Shown here one piece after another: positions 44,655 through 53,744 of a stretch of DNA of 64,000 bases. The stretch spans positions 216,434 to 280,433 of the forward strand of contig NZ_JAQTLY010000002.1 in the NCBI RefSeq assembly GCF_028714655.1, in the 5' to 3' direction. The position numbers were made by a program, and so were the translations under genes. Position 1 is the first letter of the stretch; each line of letters begins with the position of its first letter. The DNA is from Sulfurimonas sp. (GTDB lineage: Bacteria > Campylobacterota > Campylobacteria > Campylobacterales > Sulfurimonadaceae). The notes beneath the pieces were generated by a model that was given only the letters and a program-made list of their open reading frames with translations, had not been told where the DNA came from and did not search any database.

Positions 44655-45506
44655 CTAATAACTATTAAACAAATCCTGTATTTTAGAGACATCATGTGTA
44701 GTCTTATGAAGCGGTTTTGCATCTTCGCCTCTTATACTTTTCTCAAAAATATCTCGACTGCTCTTATCTTGATAAATAATGCCTAGAGGCATCGGTGAAA
44801 ATTCAAAAGCTTTTTGAAGCGCTCCATGAAAGTCGGAACTCTCATAAGTATCATCCAAAACATAACTATTTTCTTTAAACCAATGATAGGTGTTTGTATT
44901 GTTAAAAGTCGGGCATGGCTGTAAAATATCAACAAGCGCGTAGCCATGATGTCTAAATGCAGCTTTTAAAACCTCTTTTGCATGTGCGGCATCGCCTATG
45001 TTTACGCGTGAGACAAACCCCGCTTTTAAAGAAAGAGCTACCGCAAGAGGGTTAAAAGGCTCATTGACGACACCGCCAACTTGGACTTTTGTTACGAAAC
45101 CCTTTTGACTTGTAGGCGATGCCTGCCCTTTTGTAAGACCGTAAACCATATTGTTATGGACGATATGCACGATATCGACATTGCGTCTGATGGTATGTAT
45201 AAAGTGGTTTCCGCCCTCTCCATACATATCGCCGTCTCCGCCTTCCGCCACAACGCACAGATTTGGATTTCCAAGTTTTACAGCGGTCGCAACAGGCAAT
45301 GCTCTACCGTGCAGAACTCCAAACATATTGACATCAATATAGTACGGGGTTTTTGCGGCTTGCCCTATTCCTGAGACGATTACACAGGTTTTTTTATCCA
45401 CTCCCAGTTCTTCTAAAACTTCTCTGATAAGTTTTAAAATACCAAAATTTCCACATCCCAGACACCAAGCGATATCCACATTTTCTCTATCAAACAAAGA
45501 ACTCAT
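44655..45506 (-). CDS. 2-oxoacid:acceptor oxidoreductase beta subunit
   Basis: The 283-residue thiamine-diphosphate-binding subunit of a 2-oxoacid oxidoreductase. GGDGDMYGEGGNHF and NNMVYGLTKGQASPT are the ThDP-binding and family motifs. The proximal 4Fe-4S cluster normally has four Cys: here C15 and C18 (WCLGCGNFG) and C198 (LQPCPTF) are present, but the third, in the usual GIGC, is Gln (Q49 in VSGIGQAAKT, codon 45360-45362). C41 is eight residues away and might substitute. It overlaps the fused alpha/gamma gene by four bases. The substrate (pyruvate, 2-oxoglutarate or another oxoacid) is not decided by sequence. Confidence 0.88.
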   Translation of the reverse strand: MSSLFDRENVDIAWCLGCGNFGILKLIREVLEELGVDKKTCVIVSGIGQAAKTPYYIDVNMFGVLHGRALPVATAVKLGNPNLCVVAEGGDGDMYGEGGNHFIHTIRRNVDIVHIVHNNMVYGLTKGQASPTSQKGFVTKVQVGGVVNEPFNPLAVALSLKAGFVSRVNIGDAAHAKEVLKAAFRHHGYALVDILQPCPTFNNTNTYHWFKENSYVLDDTYESSDFHGALQKAFEFSPMPLGIIYQDKSSRDIFEKSIRGEDAKPLHKTTHDVSKIQDLFNSY

Positions 45507-47986
45507 GACAGCTCCTTTATAGATTTTTCAATCATAATCCTTAACTGATCCGCAAAAAAACCAAAACCGTTTGACTGCAAGATCTGATCGTCTATTTTTA
45601 CATCATAGAGTTTAAGCCGGTTTGCAAATGCTCCGTCGGCATTGTTCTCTACGACAATTCTATATCTGAATCTCTCAAGTGATTTTAATTGTTCTTTGCC
45701 CAGAGGATGCACCCAAGCAAAATGAACATGCGAAAGACGAGGATTGTTTAGATGCTCCAGACTCTCACAGATAGCACCGCGGGTCGAACCCCAGCCGATA
45801 ATGGCAATATCGCCCTCGCCTGCAATCTCGGGAGCAATCGCTTCTGCGGTTAGTTCATCATTTTTGCGTGCGCGTTTAGCAACCATCTTTTCACGCATTT
45901 TATAATCTTCCGTAATCTGCCCTCGCTCGTCGTGCTCATCTCCGACTGCACAAATCAAGCCTTCTCCAAAACCGGGAACAGTTCTAGGACTTATACCGTT
46001 TTTTGTATCTTCGTAACGCACATAATCTTCAGTGCTTTGTACGATGTAGCTTCGTTGTTCATACGAGGAAAACTCCACTTTTTCTATCATGGATACAGAA
46101 TCTGCCAAGTATTGGTCGCTTAAAAGGATTACCGGAGTTTGATATTTATCCGCCATCTCAAAAGCAAGATAGCCATAGTCTATACACTCTCTTAAACTCC
46201 CCGGTGCTAAAACGATGCGAGGAAACAAACCGTGTCCAGAGTAGAGTGCCATGTTTAAATCACCCTGCTCACTTCGAGTCGGCAGCCCTGTTGCAGGACC
46301 GGGTCGCTGTGCAAGATAGATAACTGCAGGAGTCTCCGTCATACCGCTTAGACTAAGCGCCTCGCCCATCAGAGCAAAACCTCCGCCCGATGTCGTAGTC
46401 ATGGCACGAGCACCGCTATACCACCCTCCAAGCACCATATTAAGAGAAGCAATCTCATCTTCACTCTGTTCAACCGCAATACTCAAATGTTTGGACATTT
46501 CCGCCATAAAATTGAGAACTCCCGTCGATGGCGACATCGGGTAAGCTGTAACCATGTTGCACCCGCCTGCTAAAAAGCCAAATCCGCATGCCGTAGTTCC
46601 ATCCATTAGGTGAAGTTTTTTTACACCTTCCAAATCAGATTTTGGCAACTTCGGCAGAGTTGGATTTTCTAGTTTCACTCCCTCTTCATAGCCGGATTCA
46701 GCCACATCTCCATTTACATCATCATATTTAAAATGTTCTGCGATATTTTGCAGTAATGAGCTTTTCTCAATCCTCAACACTCCAAAAAGTATGCCTGCTA
46801 TGTAGGTATTTGCATATTTTGCGTTACCGAATTTTTTTGCATTCTCTTTCATTGCCACCAAAATCATATTGGCTTTTTTCTCAGAAAATGCCTCATCCGC
46901 AAAGACTATAGTGTTTTCATGCCATCTCTCTTGCATATGCTCCAACGCAAGTGAATCCAGAGCAATAGAGATATCAACTTTCCAGCACGGAGCTTCTATC
47001 GGAGAATCTGAAATTCGGATGAGAGTTGTGTTGCTGCCGCCTCGCACACGCGACATATACTCTTTTGTTGAAAAGATATAAAATCCATTCTTTTTAAATG
47101 CATCACGAAGTATCTTCTCAAGCGTAGCAATGCCGGTTCCAGCCGCACCGCCGATAAGTATGGAGATACTTTGAGAGGCGTCGTCATATGGCACTACGCT
47201 TTCATGTTTGGTTATGTTGAGAACTTTTTTGCTATCCTCAGTGAGAGTCTGATATCTTCCGTAACCCCAAGTTATTTTTCCGCCGTAATACCCGAGAATT
47301 ATTACATTAAGACCCGTTACAAGAACAATAGCATGGTAGAGTATCCCTTGAAATGAATGTTCGTAAACGACATGTGGATTTTCATAGTAGATATAGATCG
47401 CAACCACTCCTAAAAGAAGCGTTATAGATGCGACAATCAACTTTATGATAAATACTCTTTGAATTGAGAAGTTGTAATTTATCCACCAGCTTAAAATTCC
47501 CGGCACCATTGCTACAAGTCCCATTACCGTTGCGATAAAGAAGGAGTAAAACACTCCTGCATCGTAAGCCTCGTTTGGCGTTATTAAAAATAAGAAATCC
47601 ATACCTGTAGCAAAAAGGTGCAAAGCGATTGGAAAATGGACCGCTGCCGGATGAGGATGGTATATTTTATACCAAGTTTTTAGTTTTGATTTAAATAGTT
47701 CATGAGAATCGCTTTGCTGTTCTTGCATTTTTGGAGTTTGCGTAACCGAGCCAATCTGCTCGCTGTTTTCTAGCTTGCCTACAACGGCAAACTCTTTAAA
47801 AACTTCATCACCATGCGGAGCATCGGACAAGGCAGAAGTTAAATCAACCCCTGCGGCATGCTCTCCCATATGGTCGCCGTTTTTCCAAAGAGGACTGTTA
47901 GTGACATCATAGACCACACTCTTGTAGGCAACATAAGCTCTTGCACCGTTTTGACCGTTGTATCTCTTAAGTTCGTCTATCGTCAT
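45503..47986 (-). CDS. Cytochrome b5-like / DUF2231-like membrane / 2-oxoacid oxidoreductase gamma-alpha fusion
   Basis: An 827-residue protein with four parts in one uninterrupted frame. Residues 1-75 resemble a prokaryotic cytochrome b5-like haem domain (H39, H43 and H58 in GDHMGEHAAGVDLTSALSDAPHG). About 105-240 is a DUF2231-like membrane domain with HPHPAAVHFPIALH and four hydrophobic helices. About 270-430 is the gamma domain (ILIGGAAGTGI at 276-286, MSRVRGGSNTT), and 440-827 the alpha domain (YPMSPST at 482-488, then SGARAMTTTSGGGFALMGEA). The b5 domain has no signal peptide. The fusion would fix the oxidoreductase to the membrane and may pass electrons to or from haem and quinone instead of free ferredoxin; that part is inference. 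Confidence 0.85.
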   Translation of the reverse strand: MTIDELKRYNGQNGARAYVAYKSVVYDVTNSPLWKNGDHMGEHAAGVDLTSALSDAPHGDEVFKEFAVVGKLENSEQIGSVTQTPKMQEQQSDSHELFKSKLKTWYKIYHPHPAAVHFPIALHLFATGMDFLFLITPNEAYDAGVFYSFFIATVMGLVAMVPGILSWWINYNFSIQRVFIIKLIVASITLLLGVVAIYIYYENPHVVYEHSFQGILYHAIVLVTGLNVIILGYYGGKITWGYGRYQTLTEDSKKVLNITKHESVVPYDDASQSISILIGGAAGTGIATLEKILRDAFKKNGFYIFSTKEYMSRVRGGSNTTLIRISDSPIEAPCWKVDISIALDSLALEHMQERWHENTIVFADEAFSEKKANMILVAMKENAKKFGNAKYANTYIAGILFGVLRIEKSSLLQNIAEHFKYDDVNGDVAESGYEEGVKLENPTLPKLPKSDLEGVKKLHLMDGTTACGFGFLAGGCNMVTAYPMSPSTGVLNFMAEMSKHLSIAVEQSEDEIASLNMVLGGWYSGARAMTTTSGGGFALMGEALSLSGMTETPAVIYLAQRPGPATGLPTRSEQGDLNMALYSGHGLFPRIVLAPGSLRECIDYGYLAFEMADKYQTPVILLSDQYLADSVSMIEKVEFSSYEQRSYIVQSTEDYVRYEDTKNGISPRTVPGFGEGLICAVGDEHDERGQITEDYKMREKMVAKRARKNDELTAEAIAPEIAGEGDIAIIGWGSTRGAICESLEHLNNPRLSHVHFAWVHPLGKEQLKSLERFRYRIVVENNADGAFANRLKLYDVKIDDQILQSNGFGFFADQLRIMIEKSIKELS

Positions 47987-48188
47987 GACAATATCCTTAT
48001 TGTCTAAGTTATTGGTTTCACTTATAATGGTATCTTAAAAAAGTAACATCTTATAAACCAAATAACAAAAACATCACAAAGTAAAACTCACACCAAACGA
48101 CAGGCTTTGTCTAGCCAAAATTAAATACTGATTTTTTTGTTAAATATTAGTTTTTTTGCTAGAATAATTAAAACTATCGGGGGTTTGC

Positions 48189-49307
48189 TTGAAAATAATA
48201 CACTTTAGTGACACTCATTTGGGATTTAACGACCTTGATATCTTAAATGAAGATAACATAAATCAAAGAGAAGCGGATTTTTATGATGCTTTTTCTCAAG
48301 TAGTTGAACAAATTAAAATCATCAAACCTGATTTTATAATCCATACAGGCGATTTGTTTCATCGTTCAAGTCCCTCAAATCGTGCCATCACTTTTGCTTT
48401 GGAGCAGTTTAAAATCATAGATGAGCTAAATATCCCGTTTATCTTGATTGCCGGAAACCACTCGACACCAAGGACAAATCTCTCTTCACCGATACTAAAA
48501 ATATTTGAGAATTTTAAAAATGTGTATACGGCGTACAATCAAGAGTACAAGATGATAGAGTTTGAGAGCGTAATCTTCCACGCCCTGCCCCATATGAATG
48601 ACGAAACAAAAGCACTATCGCAAATAGAACTCTGCGAAGCTAGAATCGATAAAAGCAAAAAAAATATCATGATGATGCACTGCAGCGTGGGAGCATCTTA
48701 TCTAATGGCGGAGTTTGGGGAGTGGATATACCCGAGTGATAAGGAGTATGTTTTTAAGATGATGGATTATGTAGCACTCGGGCATTGGCACGGCTTTGGA
48801 GCGGTAGGCAAACATGAAAATGTTTACTACAGCGGTTCAACCGAGAGAACATCTATGAACGATAAAAGAAACTCTAAAGGTTTTGTAGTGGTAAGTCTCT
48901 ACGATGAACTGATTGTCGAGTTCAAAGAGATAAAAATCCGTCCGATAATTTTAAAAGAGATAGATTGCGAGGATTATGAGAATTCTGTTTTGAATATTGA
49001 GACAAGCGATGTTAAAGATACGATTGTAGAAGTAAAACTCACAAATCTGACGGCTTTGCAATCCATCGACATTCAAAATTCAGATATCAAAAAACTCTTT
49101 AACGACGCCATGAGTGTGAGCGTAAAAAGAGAGTTTAAATATACTCAAAATGAGACAAATATAGCTAATGTCGAAGCCGTGTCATTGGAAGATTACTTCT
49201 TGGAACATATAAAAGAGGATAGCCAACCACAAGAGTTTGATAGACTAAAATACAAAATACAAGAGCTGTTTGCGCAGTATGAGGAGACTTGTAATGATAC
49301 TCTCTAA
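48189..49307 (+). CDS. sbcD: SbcD/Mre11-like DNA exonuclease
   Basis: A 372-residue metallophosphoesterase subunit of the SbcCD nuclease, which opens hairpins and protein-blocked DNA ends. Motifs are HFSDTHLGF (8 or so), IHTGDLFHRSSPSN, LIAGNHSTP and VALGHWHGFG, all with the metal-binding Asp, His and Asn. The start is TTG with GGGGG five bases upstream; no ATG suits. The stop overlaps sbcC by 14 bases. Confidence 0.88.
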   Translation: MKIIHFSDTHLGFNDLDILNEDNINQREADFYDAFSQVVEQIKIIKPDFIIHTGDLFHRSSPSNRAITFALEQFKIIDELNIPFILIAGNHSTPRTNLSSPILKIFENFKNVYTAYNQEYKMIEFESVIFHALPHMNDETKALSQIELCEARIDKSKKNIMMMHCSVGASYLMAEFGEWIYPSDKEYVFKMMDYVALGHWHGFGAVGKHENVYYSGSTERTSMNDKRNSKGFVVVSLYDELIVEFKEIKIRPIILKEIDCEDYENSVLNIETSDVKDTIVEVKLTNLTALQSIDIQNSDIKKLFNDAMSVSVKREFKYTQNETNIANVEAVSLEDYFLEHIKEDSQPQEFDRLKYKIQELFAQYEETCNDTL

Positions 49308-51663
49308 ACTACGCTTAGAAAATTTTAAAAAATACAGCTCGTACGAGATAGAATTTGGCGAAGGGTTAATCGGCATCATCGGAAAAAACGGAAGCGGAAA
49401 ATCGACAATTTTTGAAGCGATATTTTTTGCACTTTATGGCGAACTAAAGAACAAAGGTTACAAAGAAATCGTTAGAAATGCAAACGCAGACGCTAAAGAT
49501 GCGGTAGTCGTAGAACTTGATTTTGAGTTTGACTCTGCAGAATACAAAGTCGTGCGCGAATTTCGCGGAAAAGCTCTAAGTGCAAATGCAAAACTATACA
49601 AAAACTCTGAGCTGATAACCAGCGGCGCGCGCGAGGTAACAACTTCCATAACTTCCCTTACAAAGATGAGCAAAGATGCCTTTATGCACACGCTTTTTGC
49701 CTCTCAAAAAGAGCTGACAAGTCTAAGTACGCTCAAAAACGAAGATAGAAAGAAGATGATACGCCGTCTTCTCGGGTTAGAGAAGATAGACTTTGTAGAA
49801 AACTCTTTAGTTGAGAAGAGCCGCCAACTAAATCGTGAAATAAAAGCTTTTGATGAAATTTTGCTAAGTAGCGAAGATGTAAAAGCAAAACAAGAGCAGA
49901 TAAAAGAGAGTCTTGCCGCAAAAGAAACTCTGCAAAAAGATACACAAAACAAAACCAAAGAGCTTGAAGAGATAAAACTTCAAGAAGCGCAAGCCAAGAA
50001 AGAGCTTGAACTTTTTGCCAAAACAAAAGAGCTAAAACTAAAAATTTTTTCCGAACTAGAACTTGTTAAAAACTCCAAAAATTCAGAAATAATAAATCAG
50101 GTAAAACTTACCGCCGAACTTCACGAACTTGAACACAAACAAGAGCATCTTGGCAAACTCCAAAATATAAAAACCGAGTATGCAGCTCTGCAAGAGCAGC
50201 TAAAAGAGCAAGATAAACTAAAAGAGTTTTTCCTTAAAAAAGAGGGATTACAAAAAGAGCAAATCCAACTAAGAGAGCAGTACGCAAAGAGCAAATCTGA
50301 CATAAACACGCTTGAGAAAGCTTGTGAATCGTATAATGAGTTTGTACTAAATGCAAAAAATTTAGAACAAAATATAGCAATCCTGCAAGATACAATAGGC
50401 ACCAAACAGACCATCGAAAATGAGCTGCATGCCGAGATAGCCGGTGAACAAAAACAGATAGATATTACAAACGCCAAGATAGCAAAACTCCAAGAGCTAG
50501 GAAGTGAGGGTGCCTGCCCTACCTGCACAAGACCGCTTTTAGAAGAGTATGACAGCGTTATAAACTCGCTTGTCTTTGTAGCAAACGAGACGCACCAAAA
50601 AAAGATAGACGAGTACAAAAAACAGCTCCAAAATGTACAGACTCAAAAAGGTGCATTCGAGGCAGAAAAGAAAGAAAAAGAGAAAGAGTTTTTGGAACTT
50701 TCAAAAAACATAAATATCATCCAAAGCAAGCTTCAAGACTTAAAAAATGCACGGGACTATTTTAAAATCGTGGAGCAAAAAGGGCTTAAAAACAGAGATG
50801 AGTTAAAAGAGTTGGAAGAGTACTGCTACGATGAAAAAGTGCATAACAATATTAAAAATTCTTTCATAGCTATGGAGCCGCAATACAAACTTGCACTTAG
50901 TTTAGAAACCGAGTTAAAAAGGCTCGCAATCGTAAAATCAGACTTGCTAAGCGTAAATAAAAAGATAGAGGAGTTGAAAGCCGTAAGCCAAAGTAAAGAA
51001 GCGGAGTTTAACCTTGTTGTATACGACGAAGCAAAGCATAAACAAAAACTCCAAGAGCATGACGAACTGCTTAAAATAGTAGAGTCAAAAACAACCATAC
51101 TAAATAATATAAAAGTACAAATCGCCAAGATTGAGGGCGAGATAAAAACAGTACAAAGCGCTCTTGACAACAATGAAATACAGCTAAAAAAGGTAGAAAC
51201 TAAAAAAGAGGACTTAGTCGATTATGAAAAAATTAAAACAAGTCTGGCAGAGTTTAAGACAAAACTAAACGCAAAAGTCGCCCCGCGCATCTCCGCCATC
51301 GCTTCAGAGATGTACAGCCAAATCACAAAAGGCAAATACCAACACATAGAGGTTAGCAACGACTTCGACTTTTTCATCTACGACGAGGGCAAAAAGTACC
51401 CAATAGAGCGGTTTTCAGGCGGAGAGATAGACCTAGCAAACCTGGTTCTACGCATCGCTATCTCTAAAACTTTGACGGAACTAAGCGGTGCCGGCTCCAT
51501 CGGTTTTTTGGCGTTTGATGAAGTTTTCGGAAGCCAAGACGAGAACCGCAGAATGGAGATACTAGAAGCTTTTCATACTATAAAAGAACAGTACCGACAG
51601 ATATTTTTGATAAGCCACGAGATGGAGATTAAAGAGATGTTTGAAGTGGTTGTGGAGTTATAA
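49294..51663 (+). CDS. sbcC: SbcC/Rad50-like ATPase
   Basis: A 789-residue SMC-type ATPase partner of SbcD. Walker A is GKNGSGKSTIFEA near residue 30, long coiled-coil arms rich in Lys, Glu and Leu surround a zinc hook CPTC (GACPTCTRPLLEE) near the middle, and the signature FSGGEIDLANLVLR with Walker B FLAFDEVF is near the end. I chose the ATG at 49294, with GAGGAGA seven bases upstream, over a TTG at 49270. Palindrome-cutting SbcCD may act on the REP hairpins nearby; this is speculation. Confidence 0.9.
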   Translation: MILSKLRLENFKKYSSYEIEFGEGLIGIIGKNGSGKSTIFEAIFFALYGELKNKGYKEIVRNANADAKDAVVVELDFEFDSAEYKVVREFRGKALSANAKLYKNSELITSGAREVTTSITSLTKMSKDAFMHTLFASQKELTSLSTLKNEDRKKMIRRLLGLEKIDFVENSLVEKSRQLNREIKAFDEILLSSEDVKAKQEQIKESLAAKETLQKDTQNKTKELEEIKLQEAQAKKELELFAKTKELKLKIFSELELVKNSKNSEIINQVKLTAELHELEHKQEHLGKLQNIKTEYAALQEQLKEQDKLKEFFLKKEGLQKEQIQLREQYAKSKSDINTLEKACESYNEFVLNAKNLEQNIAILQDTIGTKQTIENELHAEIAGEQKQIDITNAKIAKLQELGSEGACPTCTRPLLEEYDSVINSLVFVANETHQKKIDEYKKQLQNVQTQKGAFEAEKKEKEKEFLELSKNINIIQSKLQDLKNARDYFKIVEQKGLKNRDELKELEEYCYDEKVHNNIKNSFIAMEPQYKLALSLETELKRLAIVKSDLLSVNKKIEELKAVSQSKEAEFNLVVYDEAKHKQKLQEHDELLKIVESKTTILNNIKVQIAKIEGEIKTVQSALDNNEIQLKKVETKKEDLVDYEKIKTSLAEFKTKLNAKVAPRISAIASEMYSQITKGKYQHIEVSNDFDFFIYDEGKKYPIERFSGGEIDLANLVLRIAISKTLTELSGAGSIGFLAFDEVFGSQDENRRMEILEAFHTIKEQYRQIFLISHEMEIKEMFEVVVEL

Positions 51664-51697
51664 ATATGAAAAGAAATCAAATAATAGGAAAATATAG

Positions 51698-52105
51698 ATG
51701 CAATCAGCAAATGTAGTCATATACAATACGGGAGAAATTGAACTTAAAATACCTCTCAATGAGAATGATATATGGCTTAGTGCAAATGATATAGCAAGTA
51801 TATTTGGCGTGAACCGTCCAGCAATCGTGAAGCACATCGGAAATATTTACAAAACTGATGAACTGAGTAAAAATACAACCTGTTCCATTTTGGAACAACT
51901 TGCAGCGATGGGATTAAATTATTTTGTAATTCATGACCGAGATATAGAGACACCAAGAGCAAAAAACTACAACAGACATATTTTAACTGCTATGAATAAT
52001 CAAGAGGACAAAAGAATTATGATGGAATGTATAGAAGATAAACTCGGCTATTTAGCATCAAGTAGTGAAAAACCATATAACGCATATCAAAAAACTCAAG
52101 AATGA
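51698..52105 (+). pseudogene. Truncated RhuM-family gene
   Basis: Residues 1-73 match the RhuM/Fic-associated virulence family: EIELKIPLNENDIWLSANDIASIFGVNRPAIVKHIGNIYKTDEL. After ILEQLAAMG the match stops abruptly and the remaining 62 residues look unrelated, ending at a stop after YQKTQE. A normal RhuM would continue with the YYNLD and GYRVNS segment and be about 300 residues. I infer a frameshift or recombination that left a broken gene. It sits between sbcC and the accessory operon. Confidence 0.6.
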
Positions 52106-52189
52106 AGAAACTGGGAATCTGTCCCTGAAAATTGGAAAACAAAAATGCAAATTGTTTTTAGTGAATATTTTTAATATAAGGAGTCTAAA

Positions 52190-52513
52190 ATGGGTGGTTC
52201 AGGTGGTTGGTCAAAACCAACAATAGGTGGTTCAAAAGTTTCGTTATGTGAAGATATAAATGTAGAAATGTATTTAGCTAATCCTCAAATGGATATTATC
52301 GAAAATATAGATGACAATAATATTCTTATAATAGAGTATATTAAAGAGCAGTTACTTGTGTATACGAATGAAAAGATATATATTGGTGCATTAATTGATG
52401 CAAAAATTCTTAATATTATTAAATGTATGGAAAAAGGTTATAAGTTTCGGGGAACATTTTTATCTATAAACGGTGCTGAAATTCTTATTACAATTTATCC
52501 ACTAAAGATTTAA
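52190..52513 (+). CDS. Small protein with MGGSGG N-terminus, first gene of a nucleotide-related operon
   Basis: I do not recognise a named family. The 107-residue protein starts MGGSGGWSKPTIGGSKVSL, a flexible Gly/Ser head, followed by an alpha/beta region (IIENIDDNNILIIEYIKEQLLVYTNEKIYIGALID) and a beta-rich end. After Met removal the N-terminus would be Gly-Gly-Ser-Gly-Gly. From memory, QueC-like enzymes in type IV CBASS modify the N-terminal Gly of a partner protein, and this product may be an equivalent partner for the QueC-like protein two genes on. A strong AAGGAG (52178-52183) precedes the ATG. Very AT-rich. Confidence 0.75.
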   Translation: MGGSGGWSKPTIGGSKVSLCEDINVEMYLANPQMDIIENIDDNNILIIEYIKEQLLVYTNEKIYIGALIDAKILNIIKCMEKGYKFRGTFLSINGAEILITIYPLKI

Positions 52514-52514
52514 T

Positions 52515-53744
52515 ATGACAGTTTATGGTGGATATTATCGAGAACAATGTTTATTACCAAGTTGGGATAATTATTATGGTTCAGCAGGAAGAGCAGTAGC
52601 AGTTTTATCAAATTTAGAAAAAAATATCATATTTGAAACATATGTTGCAAATGATTTACTAGATCATATACAATATTTTAAAAAGTATTATGACATTAAT
52701 TTAAAAACGCATCAGAGTGATTTTTTAATTGATTTTTCATATTTCCATTCATTATCTAAACCTATAATAACATCAAATATTGATTATTCAATAAATAAAA
52801 ATGAAGCTATTATAATTCAGGACAAATATGTAATTTGTTATGGTACATTAGAATCAAAAGCACCAGTGATTAGAGCAGAAAAATGTGTTTTTGACTTTCA
52901 ATCATCAAAATTGGAAGATGTATATAATAATGGAAATATGATTAATGAAGTTTGTTTGATAATGAATTTTGAAGAAGCTAGTAGTATAACCAATAGTGAA
53001 AATATAATTGAAATTAAAAAATATCTTTTTACTCAGATAAAATCATTGAAGATATTAGTTCTAAAAGATGGTCCTTTTGGTGGATATGTTTTTTATGAAA
53101 ATTCTCAAAATCTTCAAATACCAATATTTAAAACAGATAAATTATTTAAAATAGGAACAGGTGATATTTTTACAGCGATATTTGGATATTTATGGATTAA
53201 CCAAGAAAAAAATAAATTATCCATTCAAGATATTACTGAGCAATCAGCTTTTTCAACAGCATATTTTGGAGAAAATTTTTTTGATTATAAAATTAATATT
53301 TTAGATAAATATAAAGAAAATTTATTTAGAAAAGTTTATTTAGAAAAAATCAATATTTCTAAAAAAGTTTACCTTGCAGGACCTTTTTTTAATTCGGCAC
53401 AAAGATGGCAACTTGAAGATATAAAGCAACTTTTAGAAAATTTTAAGTTTAATGTTTTTTCACCCTTACATAATGTTGGTACATCTAAAAATAGTCGTTA
53501 TATTGCTACAAAAGATTTAGAAGCACTTGATAATTCTGATATTGTATTCGCAATATTAAATGATTTTGATACTGGAACAATATTTGAAATTGGATATGCT
53601 ATGGCTAAGGAAAAACAAATTATTGTATTCGTAGAGAATTATAATAAAAATGATTTAACAATGATAGAAGGAAGTGGCTGTTTAATATATACAGATCTTA
53701 CAACAGCAATTTATAATCTCGTATGGACTTCTTTAAATGAATAA
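52515..53744 (+). CDS. PfkB-like kinase / nucleoside 2-deoxyribosyltransferase fusion
   Basis: A 409-residue two-domain protein. Residues 1-260 are a divergent PfkB/ribokinase fold: YGSAGRAVAVLSNL near the start and IGTGDIFTA at 213-221, with D217 as predicted base. Residues 282-409 are a nucleoside 2-deoxyribosyltransferase: KVYLAGPFF, then LDNSDIVFAILNDFDTGTIFEIGYA with the nucleophile E358. The pair suggests cutting and phosphorylating a nucleoside or base-sugar product. It starts one base after the previous stop and overlaps the QueC-like gene by eight bases. One 60-base line (52681) has only 12 G or C, far below the core genes. Confidence 0.8.
   Translation: MTVYGGYYREQCLLPSWDNYYGSAGRAVAVLSNLEKNIIFETYVANDLLDHIQYFKKYYDINLKTHQSDFLIDFSYFHSLSKPIITSNIDYSINKNEAIIIQDKYVICYGTLESKAPVIRAEKCVFDFQSSKLEDVYNNGNMINEVCLIMNFEEASSITNSENIIEIKKYLFTQIKSLKILVLKDGPFGGYVFYENSQNLQIPIFKTDKLFKIGTGDIFTAIFGYLWINQEKNKLSIQDITEQSAFSTAYFGENFFDYKINILDKYKENLFRKVYLEKINISKKVYLAGPFFNSAQRWQLEDIKQLLENFKFNVFSPLHNVGTSKNSRYIATKDLEALDNSDIVFAILNDFDTGTIFEIGYAMAKEKQIIVFVENYNKNDLTMIEGSGCLIYTDLTTAIYNLVWTSLNE

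Noticed and set aside
49270..49293. TTG start for SbcC
   Set aside because: The ATG at 49294 has GAGGAGA at good distance and begins the conserved LSKLRLENF segment.
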